Below are positions 10,921 through 22,473 of a stretch of DNA of 64,000 bases, piece after piece (positions within the stretch are counted from its first letter, which is position 1; each line of letters starts with the position of its first letter). The stretch is from the NCBI GenBank assembly GCA_947311845.1, contig CAMZMU010000059.1, positions 35,656,063-35,720,062 on the forward strand, written 5' to 3'. The translations under genes and the position numbers were made by a program. The notes under the pieces are model-generated. The model ran no database searches and was not told where the DNA came from. It saw only the letters and a list, made by a program, of their open reading frames with translations. The stretch comes from Poa pratensis (taxonomy: Eukaryota; Streptophyta; Magnoliopsida; Poales; Poaceae).

Positions 10921-12836
10921 GTAATGCACATTTATTTCCGTGTACGTTTTGTCAACTAATCGTGTCCCACTACCACAAGTATCTATACACACACATGAGG
11001 TCAGCCGACTCGGGGAAACCCTACCGCCTCAACCGCCGGTCACCCCTTCCCGACCACCCTACCACCCCCACCCCACCCCACCCCGCCAAGGAGGTCGTGC
11101 GCACCTCCCTGTTTTCTTTTAAATAAGCCTGAGCAGTCTTCATGGAACCCATCGTCTCAACCTGATATGGACTCGAGCTCTGGCCGACAGCCGTCCACGG
11201 ATCATGTCCGCGCGCACGAACATAGCCAGCGCTCATGCGTGCATGTGCATGGGACATGATGCATCCAGGCATCCATACCCACATGCAAGTCGTTGGTGGC
11301 TTGCTGCCCCAAATGTGGGTCTAGCTCCGACGTCCATATGCCATATCAGGAGGCCGTGAGGCAGGAACACGGCGTCCATATTAATTGTGAGGCCAACGAC
11401 ATAGGATGACGGCGACACATGATGGCGGCAGTCAGATCAGTGGAGCACCTGCACCCGCTCGCGGGTGCCGGTTTGGTATGTGTGACGCCACCAGATCGAG
11501 TTCGTGGGTGCAGTGAAGTCCGTGGTGTCGCCGACAATCTGCAGCCGTACCACATGGACCTTCGGGTGCCGAGCCACGACGACGTATTGCAACCTGAGTG
11601 GGTTCGTGGGTGCAAGTGGTGTTCGTGATGTTGCGGGCAATCTACTGCCGCAACACATGGACCGCGGGGCGCCAAGAGTGATCGCCCCCCAACAAGAGGG
11701 ACACTACATAGAAGGAATTGATTCGCGGGGTCGGTTTGGCTAAACTCCTCGAGCAGATCTCCACTTCGACAATCGGCCTGATATTTAGCTGCGATTATCG
11801 TGGTGCTAACAATGATGGGCAATTTCAAGATGGTTGTGACGGATGACCAGTGGATCTTGATGGCTCATGCCGAGTTCGAGATTACAAGTGATAACGGAAG
11901 CAACCAACACTCTCGGCAAGCAGGAGTGGCAACACAAGGGGGACTTCTTTTTGGTGATGCTCTTGGGGAACAAAGTCTTGATTTTGGGGTGAAAAACGTA
12001 GGTATGACTTTCATTGATTGTACCTGACAATGACATATCTCTATTCGTCTCCTTGTTGAAAGCATATTGCCTAGAGTTCAGCCGGACTATCTTAGGGGTG
12101 AAAACCCATGATATATGATGAGGCGACGGCGATGTTTGTGCACAGTTTCTTTCTTAGAGGCGTCGTCCTTGGAGAACATGTTTTGAAATCCGGGTGTGGC
12201 CTCTGGTGGTGGTAGTTCCTGATATTAGGTTGTTGTAGAGCCGGACGTATTCCATTTATTAAAAAAATACACACCACAATAAAAAGAGTTTAATTTTCCA
12301 AATACAGAATACAACACGCATCTCCACTCCATCTCCAACCAATGCGTGGCTGAGATTTTGTTCTTGCCAAGAACCAAGTCCAGGAAAAGTCACAATTGGT
12401 GGGCTAAGGTCAGAAGAGGCAAGGCCGATGACCGTTATGTAGGGATTTTTCAGAAAGAGTCGAAGTCGGCAAATGTGCTTGCAACTTGCAAGTTTAATCA
12501 GATCGGACCTGGAGCTCGCTTGCAAGGACCTGTAGCTTCGGTTTAGCTTGTTGATGATTGCTTTCCTGTAATCTTGGGGTTTTCTTTTTCCTGTGTGCTG
12601 TGTTTAACTGGTTGTTCTTGAGCCACAGAGCCAGTCTTCTCTGTACTTGGATTTTCCCCCTCTTCCTTGATGTTTCCCGTAAAAAAAAGTCACATGCGCA
12701 GCTGTTTCCCGTAATAAAAACGACGAAGCCGTACCAAATCATCGTCAGTAACGCGCAAGAGTAGTAAACCTGAAACTCTGAAAGACATACACAGAAGAAG
12801 CGAAAAATCAATACCAAATCAGAATCAGAGTCTGCC
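10921..12836. other. Intergenic, no gene recognised
   Basis: Holds a C-rich low-complexity tract (about 11060-11095) and a GC-rich stretch (11400-11700) with internally similar segments around GTGGTGTTCGTG and CCGTACCACATGGACC, but no protein motif on either strand. Sequence ending in a short A-run near 12680-12690 could be an old retroelement tail; this is weak. Confidence 0.3.
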
Positions 12837-13410
12837 ATGTACGCGACCAAGCCGCTGTCTGTTCAAGAGCCACCCCGAGGCGGCCGCCCGGCCGCCGCCG
12901 GAAGGCCGGAACTCAGGCTACCTCGTCGTGAAGGGCGACGCGGACGGGGAGGCGGACGAGACGTGCTGCTGGGGGAGTGCGGCGGGACGTGCGTGCGCGA
13001 CCTCCCGTTCCCGCAGGACTGCATGCTCACGCTCCGCTACACAACAGGCGGGGAGAACAACAGAACGTACACCGATTGTGTTGTGTTCGTTCCCGTCCCC
13101 GACCAGCCCATCGCTTCCAACCGCTACTACGCCGTCGTCGCCACGGGCAAATGCAAGGGGCTCGTCAGGACTTGCTCCGGGGAGGAGGACATGACCCCGT
13201 GCTGCTTCTCCCGCTGCATCAGCGACGTGAGGCCACGCCCGTTCGACCCAGCCGACGTTTACCAGCAGATCGAGATCGTCCAGCGCCGTCGTGGGCGGTT
13301 CACGGCCAGGGCCGTCGCGGCCAACGGCTTCCCGCCCTACCTCTACCGCCAGAAGTACTGGCGCGTTTACGCCTCCAAGACCAAGAATCACTTCGACCTC
13401 GGCGACGCGC
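12837..13410 (+). pseudogene. DUF1262 gene, 5' part (split by an LTR element)
   Basis: Starts MYATKPLS and carries the DUF1262 landmarks RDLPFPQD, DCVVFVPVPDQP, RYYAVVATGKCKGLVRTC, DVRPRPFDPADVYQQIEIVQRR and KYWRVYASK. About 38 codons near the start (from about 12858 to the G-run at 12971-12975) match the family only in the +1 frame (SGYLVVKGDADGE...ETCCWG). Two frameshifts that cancel out therefore flank that block. The gene is interrupted after ...FDLGDAL by a retrotransposon and resumes at 19818. DUF1262 is a plant family of unknown function. Confidence 0.8.
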
Positions 13411-14807
13411 TGATACGTCTCAAACGTATCTATAATTTTTGATGTTTCATGCTTATTCTATATCAATATCACATGTTTTATATGCACTTTATATCATATT
13501 ATGACATTTATTGGACTAACCTATTAACAAGATGCCACAGTGCTAGTTTCTGTTTATTATGTCTGTGCATTGCAGAAAAGGTTCCAAAATGAAAATGTTC
13601 AGAAAAATCTGAAAAAATTACAGAAATTCTAAAACGCCAGAAGACTCCGGGAGCCAGAAGGACAAGTCTGGGGGAGACCCACAGCCCCCACACCATGGGC
13701 CCGCGTGGCCAGGGGGCGCGCCGTGGTGTGGTATGGCCACCTCGGTCACCTCCTCGCGACGCCCTTTGGACTATATATTGACTCCGCGGTGCAAACCCTA
13801 AAACAATCGACGATTTCTCCAGAAGAGTTTCGTAGCTCCGCCGCCACCAAAAACCCTAATTCGGGGGGACAGAAGTCTCTATTTCGGCACCTTACCGGGA
13901 CAGGGAATTGCCCCCGGAGCCATCTCCATCGACGTCACCGCCATCTTCATCACCGTTGCTGCCTCCCATGATGAGGAGGGAGTAGTTCTTCATCGGGGCT
14001 GAGGGCTCATGCCGGTAGCTGTGGTTTATCTCTCTCTCCCATGGTGTGATCTTCATGTGATCATGAGCTTTGTAATCTAGTTGAATCCATAGATGTTACT
14101 CTTCATTATCTTATATGCTACTTGAGTGGTTTTATTAATGTAAACTCCGGAGTCACCTTTGTCACACGGTGCGAAGTTGACAGTGTGCGCACCGTGTGTG
14201 GCTCTTAGGCTAAAGATTACAGGAATACTTATCATGAGTTATTATTTGTGTTGGATGTCTCTATGAAATTGTGGTGTTTGTCTAGTACTATTTTAGGGCG
14301 CTCAAGTTGACAGTGTGGGGTTCCCTAGATGTGGAATGTGACTTTAAGGTGTGCTTTTATAGCCCTACGCAGTGGATTGGTGTTCGTTATCCAACGAGAG
14401 AATAATTCAGAGTAGCATAGTGAAGAGGAAATATTTATGTATTCAATTATATTATTATTGTTGAGAGTGTACACTAGTGAAAGTATGATCCCTAGGCCTT
14501 GTTTCTAAGTATTGAAACACCGTTTACAACCAGTTCTGCTACATGTTTGCTTGCTACCATTTTTATTTCAGATTGCAATTACCACTTATAATCATCCATA
14601 TCATTTGTATTTTAATATCTCTTCGCCGAACTAGTGCACCTATACATCTGACAAGTGTATTAGGTGTGTTGGGAACACAAGAGACTTCTTGTATCTTAGT
14701 TACAGGGTTGCTTGAGAGGGATATCTTTGACCTCTACCTCCCTGAGTTCGATAAACTTTGGGTGATTCACTTAAGAGAAACTTGCTGCTGTTCTACAAAT
14801 CTCTGCA
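13411..14807 (+). repeat. 5' LTR of the LARD-like element
   Basis: Direct repeat of 18427-19817; by eye about 30 substitutions and several 1-2 nt indels over 1.39 kb (2-3% divergence). The end at ...CTCTGCA is set by comparison with the right LTR, which has AAATCA where this one has AAATCTCTGCA. Confidence 0.8.
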
Positions 14808-15114
14808 CTTGGAGGCCCAACACTGTCTACAAGAATAGAAGCGTGCGTAGACATCAAGCTCTTTTCTGGCGCCGTTACTGGGGAGGTAAGGTAAAAGGTA
14901 CTCACATCCTCCGTCTACTAAGCTGTTTTCTAGCACTGTTGCCGGCGTGTGAGTGCTTGAAGGTATTTCCTTTAGATTCTGCAATTATATCTTTTTGTTT
15001 CTTGTTTTTATTTCACTAGTTAGGCTTAATGGAAAACAACAACAAAATTAGAGATCTTTATGAACTTTATATTGAATTAGGACATGACGTGTTTGAAGAG
15101 AAAATTAAAAACCT

Positions 15115-15810
15115 ATGGAAAATTATTTGCATGATGGTAGCAATGTTATTACTATAAATTCTTTGAACACCATTATTGCTAATGCTATGGAAGAATTTAA
15201 GCTTGGGGAGGTCGGTTTTGATGAAAATGATCTTTTTAGTTCCCCGGTTTTGGAGGAGAAAATTTGCTTTGATGATACTTTGCCTCCAATATATGATGTT
15301 TATAATGATTGTGATATTTTCACTCCACCTACTATTGAGGATATAGTTTATGTTGATTATGATATGCCTCCTATATATGATGTTTACAATGATAAATATG
15401 ATATTTTCAGTCCATCTACTATTGAGGATAAAATTCATTATGATTATTCTATGCCTCCAATTTATGATGATTACAATGATGGATATGATACTTTTACTCC
15501 CACTATTACTGATGAAACTGTTTATGCTTATGTGGGGAGTAATGATACTTATATGCATATGGATCATGGTAAGAATGCTTCATGTGATGGTTATATTGTG
15601 GATTTTATCAATGATGCTACTGAAAGTTTTTATGAGAGAAGGAGACATGACTTCATATATCTCAATAATATTAAGTCTTCTCTCTTTATGTTGAAATTTT
15701 TGAAGTTCGACTTGTTTTGTCTTCCTATGCTAGTCACTTTGTACTTTATTGATTTATTTTCTTACAAGATTCTTTTACATAGGAAGTGGGTTAGACTTAA
15801 ATGTGTTTGA
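15115..15810 (+). CDS. Internal ORF of the LARD-like element, acidic Tyr/Asp repeat protein
   Basis: 231 codons, no recognised domain. From about residue 50 to 140 it has three degenerate repeats of about 29-30 residues, each with PPIYD-YND followed by FTP or FSP and an IED or ITDE segment, rich in Asp and Tyr. A hydrophobic stretch near the C-terminus (FLKFDLFCLPMLVTLYFIDL) could be a membrane segment. An ATG at 15029 opens about 28 codons (MENNNKIRDLYELYIELG) that appear to belong to the same protein but are out of frame by one indel near 15110. It is a TE protein of unknown role and may not be expressed. Confidence 0.45.
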   Translation: MENYLHDGSNVITINSLNTIIANAMEEFKLGEVGFDENDLFSSPVLEEKICFDDTLPPIYDVYNDCDIFTPPTIEDIVYVDYDMPPIYDVYNDKYDIFSPSTIEDKIHYDYSMPPIYDDYNDGYDTFTPTITDETVYAYVGSNDTYMHMDHGKNASCDGYIVDFINDATESFYERRRHDFIYLNNIKSSLFMLKFLKFDLFCLPMLVTLYFIDLFSYKILLHRKWVRLKCV

Positions 15811-18426
15811 TATTTGCTCTTGATGCTCTCTTTTGTTTTTAACTCTTATTCTTACGAGAGCATCATTAAAATCTTCTAGCCTATCTAAAAGGCATTAAAG
15901 AAAAGCGCTTATGGGAGACAACCCATTATTTTATTGCTGCAATTTTTCTTTTTTTTTGAGTCAAGGAGTTGTTTACTTCTGTAACAATTCCTTTGTATCT
16001 TTATTTTATCGCATTGTTGTGCCAAGTGGAGCCTCTAATAGGAAGATGATGCTAGATTTGGATTTCTGCGCAGGAACAGATTTCTGTTGTTCACCGTTTT
16101 ACTTCTGTAAAATCACAGAAAATTATTTAAATCTGCAAATTTTTGTGCGTGATCCTCAGATATGTACGCATCTTTCGTTAGTTTTGCGTTTTTCGATCTG
16201 AGCAACGTAAGTGCCTCGAAAAAATTCGTCTTTACAGACTGTTCTGTTTAGACAGATTCTGTCTTTTATTTTTCGCATTCTCTTTTTACTAGTGTTGAGT
16301 GGAATTCTTTTTTAGGGTGAAGAGCTTCACATAACATCAGTGGCAGTAGTTAATGTTAAAAGTAACGGTCATGTTTGTGTCCTTATAGAACATGTGAGTT
16401 TTTGATTGTGCACTAACCCTCTAATGAGAATTACTCTGAGTTTGGTGTGGCGGAAGTTTTCAAGGGTCAAGAGAGAAGGATGATATAATGTGATCAAGAA
16501 GAGTGAAGAGCTTAAGCTTGGGGATGCTCCCATGGATCACCCCAGCATATTTCAAGAAGACTCAAGCGTCTAAGCTTGGGGATGCCAAGGCATCCCTTCT
16601 TCATCAGCAACTTATCAGGTCATCTCTAGTGAAACTATATTTTAATTCTTTCACATCATATGTGCTTTACTTGGAGCGTCTGTGTGCTTTTATTTTCATT
16701 GTTATTTTATTTTCTGATCAACTTGATTGGATCCTAGCATTCTTGATTGGGAGAGAGACACGCTCCGCTTTTTCATATGAATACTCTATTCTTCACTTAT
16801 ACTTGTTGAGTATTCTTGTTAGCTATTTTGCTTTTAGCTCCTGTTTTTCATGCATCTCTTATTCAGAGCTGTTAGTTCTTTTAAAGAAAGTACTCTCTTG
16901 CTTCACTTATAATTGTTTGGAGAGTTTGTGTTGAAATAAATTGATTGGTGTTTGGTTGGAACAGAAAATGCTGCATGTGGTAGATGGTATAATGGAAAAA
17001 GCTTACATATTCTTGTAGATCACTGTATTGGATAATTTGATACTTGTCAATTGTTTTGAGTTATCAAGTAGTTCATGTTTAAGCTTTTGTATCATGTAGT
17101 TAAAACCTATTAATGAAGAACTACCGTAAAGCTCGTTGAAATTTGGTTTGCATGATTGGTATCTCTAAGGTCTAGATATTTTCTAGTAAAAGGGTTTGGT
17201 TAACAAGGAAGACAGTGTAGAGTCTTATAATGCTTGCAATATGTTTTCATATAAGTCTTGCTGTGTCGGTTGATATCCTGTGTTTGCTTCAAATAACCTT
17301 GCTAGCCTAAACTCTGTACTGAGAGGGAATGCTTCTCGTGCATCCAAAACCTTGAGCCAAAATCCATGCCATTTGTCCACCATAACTACCTATATGTGGT
17401 ATTTCCTTGCCACTCCAAGTAAATTTTTCATGTGCTACCTTTAAACTATTCAAAAATTATTACTCCTTTTTGTGTCAATGTTTACCAAGCTCATGAGGAC
17501 GGGGTGGATGTCTTTATGTCAACTGTCAAACAGACTTTACCACCGGACTAGCGGCATATACATCCGCTTATCCATTAATTTTGCAAAAAGAGCTGGCAAA
17601 TGGGGTGCCCAGTCCCAATTAATTACAACTTTAACCGCTTAATTCTCTTCACATTTTTGCCTGATTTATCAGTCAAGCAATGACAAACAGTGAAATATCT
17701 GCATGTGTAAACAAAAGAGAAGAGGGATGATCTGCCTTGCTGGTAGAAATAACGTCCTTCATGGGAGCCGCTCTTAAAAGTCTGGTTGGCAGGGGTCATA
17801 TTGTACTTTCCATTTTTGATTCGTTGACAATTAACAAACACCTCCCAAAACTTATTTTTACTCTCTTATGATTTCAAAAACTTAAAAAGCTCTAGCACAT
17901 GATTTAATCCCTGCTTCCCTCTGCGAAGGGCCTTTCTTTTACTTTTATGTTGAGTCAGTTTTCCTACTTCTTTCTATCTCAGAAGCAAACACTAGTGTCA
18001 ACTTTGGTGCAACAATTTTTATATGCTTGTATATTGCACTTATTATATTGCTTTGTGTTGACAAATATCCATGAGATATATATGTTGAAAGTTGAAAGCA
18101 ATTGCTGAAGCTTAAATCTTCCTTTGTGTTGGTTAAATACCTTTTACTTAGAATCTATTGCTTTATGAGTTAACTCTTATGCAAAACTCTTTGATGCTTG
18201 TCTCGAAAGTACTATTCATGAAAAGTTTTTGCTTATATGATTCAGTTGTTTGCTCATTATCTACTTGCTAGCAAACTATAGACCATTGACCTGGATCACT
18301 TCATTCATAACATGTGCTTTACAATACTATTTGATCAAGATTATGATGGTAGCATGTCACTTCAAAATTATTTTGTTTTATCGTTTACCTACTCGAGGAC
18401 GAGTAGGAACTAAGCTTGGGGATGCT

Positions 18427-19817
18427 TGATACGTCTCAAACGTATCTATAATTTTTATGTTCCATGTTGTTCTATATCAATATCACATGTTTTATATGCA
18501 CTTTATATCATATTATGACATTTATTGGACTAACCTATTAACAAGATGCCACAGTGCCAGTTTCTGTTTATTATGTCTGTGCATTGCAGAAAAGGTCCAA
18601 AAATGAAAGTGCTCAGAAAAATCTGAAAAAATTACAGAAATTCTAAAACGCCAGAAGACTCCGGGAGCCAGAAGGACAAGTCTGGGGGAGGCCCACAGCC
18701 CCCACACCATGGGCCCGCGTGGCCAGGGGGGCCGCGCCGTGGTGTGGTGTGGCCACCTCGGTCACCTCCTCGCGACGCCCTTTGGACTATATATTGCCTC
18801 CGCGGTGCAAACCCTAAAAAATCGACGATTTCTCCAGAAGAGTTCCGTAGCTCCGCCGCCACCAAAAACCCTAATTCGGGGGACAGAAGTCTCTGTTTCG
18901 GCACCTTGCCGGGACGGGGAATTGCCCCCGGAGCCATCTCCATCGACGCCACCGCCATCTTCATCACCGTTGCTGCCTCCCATGATGAGGAGGGAGTAGT
19001 TTTCATCGGGGCTGAGGGCTCATGCCGGTAGCTATGTGGTTTATCTCTCTCTCCCATGGTGTGATCTTTATGTGATCATGAGCTTTGTAATCTAGTTGAA
19101 TCCATAGATGTTACTCTTCATTATCTTATATGCTACTTGAGTGGTTTTATTAATGTAAACTCCGGAGTCACCTTTGTCCCACGGTGCGAAGTTGACAGTG
19201 TGCGCACCGTGTGTGGCTCTTAGGCTAAAGATTACAGGAATACTTATCATGAGTTATTATTTGTGTTGGATGTCTCTATGAAATTGTGGTGTTTGTCTAG
19301 TACTATTTTAGGGCGCTCAAGTTGACAGTGTGGGGTTCCCTAGATGTGGAATGCGACTTTAAGGTGTGCTTTTATAGCCCTACGCAGTGGATTGGTGTTC
19401 GTTATCCAACGAGAGAATAATTCAGAGTAGCATAGTGAAGAGGAAATATCTATGTATTCAATTATATTATTATTGTTGAGAGTGTCCACTAGTGAAAGTA
19501 TGATCCCTAGGCCTTGTTTCTAAGCATTGAAACACCGTTTACAACCAGTTCTGCTACATGTTTGCTTGCTGCCATTTTTATTTCAGATTGCAATTACCAC
19601 TTATAATCATCCATATCACTTGTATTTTAATATCTCTTCGCCGAACTAGTGCACCTATACATCTGACAAGTGTATTAGGTGTGTTGGGGACACAAGAGAC
19701 TTCTTGTATCTTAATTGCAGGGTTGCTTGAGAGGGATATCTTTGACCTCTACCTCCCTGAGTTCGATAAACCTTGGGTGATTCACTTAAGGGAAACTTGC
19801 TGCTATTCTACAAATCA
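18427..19817 (+). repeat. 3' LTR of the LARD-like element
   Basis: Begins TGATACGTCTC right after the AAGCTTGGGGATGCT polypurine-type tract and ends at the CGCGC target duplication. It leaves an open frame running from its own sequence into the DUF1262 remainder. Confidence 0.85.
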
Positions 19818-20346
19818 CGCGCTCGGCATCAACAAGGCGCTCCGGTCGCGCCAGCTCGCTGACGCCATCCCCGCGGCGACGCCGATGCCAACGCCTGTCG
19901 TGAAATGGTACTGCCCGTTCTATCTCGTCAAAGAAGAGGGTGTGTCCCCATCGGAGCAGATGGGTCGCAGCGCGTTCTACGAGGTGGCGCTCGAGCAGCA
20001 CTGGGAGTCGATCCACGGCGGGTCAAGGATGTATAGCTCGAGGGTGCTCATCGGCGGGAACGTGGAGGCGAGGCAGGAGGTATCGGGCGGGGCCGAGCGG
20101 CAAGGCGATGGGTACGTGTGGTTGAGGGCGGCGGCCGGGCAGAGCGTGGGGGTGTGCGCGAGCGTGTGGGAGAGGATACGGTGGGAGGAGTACAGAGGCG
20201 GTTGGGTCGACGACGAGGAGGAGGCCGGGAAGGTGGCCGGCCGGTCGGTGCTGGTGGAAAGGTTCGTGGTCAAGAGGATGGGCGGCAGTGTCGTGGTGGC
20301 CTTTGACTTCATGCACCTCAACAAGGTTAGAGAAAAGCAAACGTGA
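19818..20346 (+). pseudogene. DUF1262 gene, 3' part
   Basis: Resumes the DUF1262 frame after the LTR insertion: ALGINKALRSRQLAD, VVKWYCPFYLVKEEGVSPSEQM-RSAFYEV, GDGYVWLRAAAGQSVGVC-SVWERI, GRSVLVERFVVKRMGGSVVVAFDFMHLNK. A likely splice donor (AAG then GTTAG, 20325/20326) sits where such proteins continue, and the read-through stops at TGA 20344-20346. No downstream exon was recognised. The frame is open back into the LTR as far as 19558, so an LTR-initiated chimeric transcript could be translated. Confidence 0.78.
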
Positions 20347-20389
20347 CAGTATCTTAGCTAGTTTTGTGTGATAGGTCATAGGTGTAGTA

Positions 20390-20623
20390 CTCCATCCGTC
20401 CCAAAATATAAATCGTCCTTAAATTTTCCGCTGGTCAACTGTGTATAAATTTGACCGTAATTTATACTTATATTATTAGATAATGATATATGAAATATAA
20501 GAATTTTATAAAAATGAATCCAACGGTACCTTTATACATCGTAAATCCATATAATTTAGTATATATTATTAGTCAAAATCGAGCCTTCAAAGATCATCAC
20601 AGAAAAAAATTGAACAGAGGGAG
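20390..20623. mobile_element. Stowaway MITE (Tc1/Mariner type)
   Basis: 234 bp with terminal inverted repeats CTCCATCCGTCCC / CAGAGGGAG and TA target duplications (20388-20389, 20624-20625). The AT-rich interior has no coding capacity. This is the standard grass Stowaway form; it sits in the 3' flank of the DUF1262 gene. Confidence 0.88.
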
Positions 20624-20789
20624 TACCTCTTTTCCTAATGCTATGAGATGTTCTGCAAACAAAAATATTTTCAGATGTGTGGTTTTCTTGTTGTTCGATA
20701 TTCTTGTTATATTGAATGAGTCATTTGTATGTAAATTAAGATTGTGTACTTCAAGCTCGTCGTCCCCGGGGGAGGGGGGGCTGTTGGCG

Positions 20790-21300
20790 AGATAGTCTTG
20801 GAATCTACAGGTATTTGTCTAGTCGGGGATGACGGTTCCATGCCCCATGCTCTTCTAGAGCTGGGTCTGCAGCTTTCTGGACGGGCTCGACCATTGCATC
20901 CGCGACAAGTTGGGCGGTAGCCTGTCCGGCGTGACCGAGGGGGCGTAGAGCTTCTGGAGAAAAGTTCAGTTCAGGAGTTCGACCCGAGTGGAACCTAACC
21001 AAGCGAGCGTGTTTGCTACCTCGTTGTCACGGCGTAACACGTGTGTGTGCTCGAGGCCATCAAACCCGGGCTCCATCTTGCGTACGGCTTGACAATATGC
21101 TATCATCGTCGTGTCACGGAAGGCCCATTCCCTCATCACTTGTTGAACCACCAGATCGGAGTCGCCGCGTGCAAGCAATTGGCGGATACCGAGCGGGGCG
21201 GCTATAGAAAGCTCATGGAGAAGGGCCTTGTATTCTGCGGCGTTGTTGAAGGTGGGGAAGTGCAGATGGAGGAATTATCTGAAGCAGTCCCTCATGCGGG
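20790..21300 (-). mobile_element. Gypsy retrotransposon fragment, RNase H
   Basis: Minus-strand translation gives AAEYKALLHELSIA, then LLARGDSDLVVQQVMREWAFRD and LRRDNEVANTLAWLGSTR, matching the RNase H domain of plant Gypsy polyproteins. It is only a fragment with stops on both sides. Confidence 0.75.
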
Positions 21301-22074
21301 TACGGTCTCGATCTTCACAGATAAGACGACAAAAATGGCGAAACATGCATACGAGAAAATGATGAACTCGAAAACAAAGTGGAAGATATACGATAGGTAG
21401 CCTTGGATCACAACCAGAAACCTACCTGACTCTTGATGGCACATTTCCCTCACAAGTGGACCAACCGGATCAACAGATTCCTAAAGGAGCAGCAAGCGCT
21501 CAGTAGAATCTTGGGGAATCGAGGAGAGACCGTGACAGGAGAATCCCGTGGGAGAACCAAATACGGTAGAATCCACACACCGATAGAGACTATGTATAAG
21601 GAGGGTCTTGGATACAACTCAAAAGAAGATTCTATTGAGAGTCTTGGAGAAATCCATAAAGGGATCATATGAACTCTTGTTGTAGAGTTTCAGGTCTATT
21701 CTAGCCCCCAAACTAGGGAGGAAGGGTCATATTTATAGTCTACACAAGAAATAGTAGGTGGGGCCAGAGATACATGGGCCAAAGGCCCACCACCTGCGCT
21801 CTGGCAGGGATCGCCGGGCAGTCTGACGCTTGGGACATCGGACAGTACGACGGCGACAGTATAGCGACTTTAGCTTGAGGGGCAGTCGTCCCCTGGCGTC
21901 GTATGTCGAACGGTCCGGCAGTGCAGTTGGGGCTGAGTCTAATTTCAGGCGCCGGTCAGTCCGGCGAGTCCTGTCGGAGAGTCCGACATAGTAAGAGATG
22001 TTGATGGACATGCCCGGCGTGTCCCTTATGCTCGTGCACAGGATCCTCAGGTGCCATACAATCTGGTGGCAGCG
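21301..22074 (-). mobile_element. Possible Gypsy LTR/leader fragment
   Basis: No coding motif. On the minus strand a GACTATAAATATGACC element (about 21730) followed by an untranslated-looking stretch is compatible with an LTR promoter and leader. It lies between RNase H and protease fragments where reverse transcriptase would be expected, so the element has been rearranged or deleted. Weak assignment. Confidence 0.3.
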
Positions 22075-22440
22075 TCAGATAATACGGCGGACAAGGTTCT
22101 CGTTTGTCTTCTCTTCTGCTTCATCTCCTTGTTGCCCATCTTCATCTTGTTGTGCCCTTGCTATGGTCCTGGCATTGTCGGAGATCACTTGAATTGTAGT
22201 CATGGGGCTGAGCAAGAAGTTTTTATTGTTCCATTTGAAGGTATAGTAGTTGGTGCGGCCATCAGGCATTGCTCCTTTGTCAAATTGCCAAGGAAGGCCT
22301 GGAAGAAGGTGGCACGCCGTTATGGGCACAATATCACATTCAGGCGTATCCTCATAAGGTCCAATCTTGAAGGAGACATGTACTTTGCGTTGAATTTTTA
22401 CATTGCCACTATCACTCAACCATTGCGCATAATATGGACG
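22075..22440 (-). pseudogene. Gypsy protease-region fragment
   Basis: The minus strand encodes KVHVSFKIGPYEDTPECDIVP, then HLLPGLPWQFDKGAMPDGRTN-YTFKW, the block after the aspartic protease in plant Gypsy polyproteins (LLGRPWQFD-type). The BARE-like solo LTR is inserted just beyond its right end. Confidence 0.7.
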
Positions 22441-22473
22441 GGGTGATCTTCTTTCGTTTCAAGTGGAGCTTCT

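Larger units (their letters stand above)
13411..19817 (+). mobile_element. Non-autonomous (LARD-like) LTR retrotransposon inside the DUF1262 gene
   Basis: 6,407 bp, starting TGATACGTCTC and ending ...AAATCA, flanked by the target duplication CGCGC (13406-13410 and 19818-19822). Removing the element and one CGCGC restores the DUF1262 frame exactly (…GDAL then GINKALRS). The LTRs are about 1.39 kb. The internal 3.6 kb shows no gag, protease, integrase or reverse transcriptase motif, only one 231-codon ORF, so mobility must have depended on another element. The tail of the internal region has a palindrome-like CTACTCGAGGACGAGTAG and AAGCTTGGGGATGC just before the right LTR. Sequences of this type are very common in Triticeae; the exact family name is not assigned. 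Confidence 0.88.

Noticed and set aside
15067..15567. 166-codon minus-strand ORF in the LARD-like element
   Set aside because: Antisense of the Asp/Tyr repeat ORF; Ile/Asn-rich composition mirrors the sense repeats.
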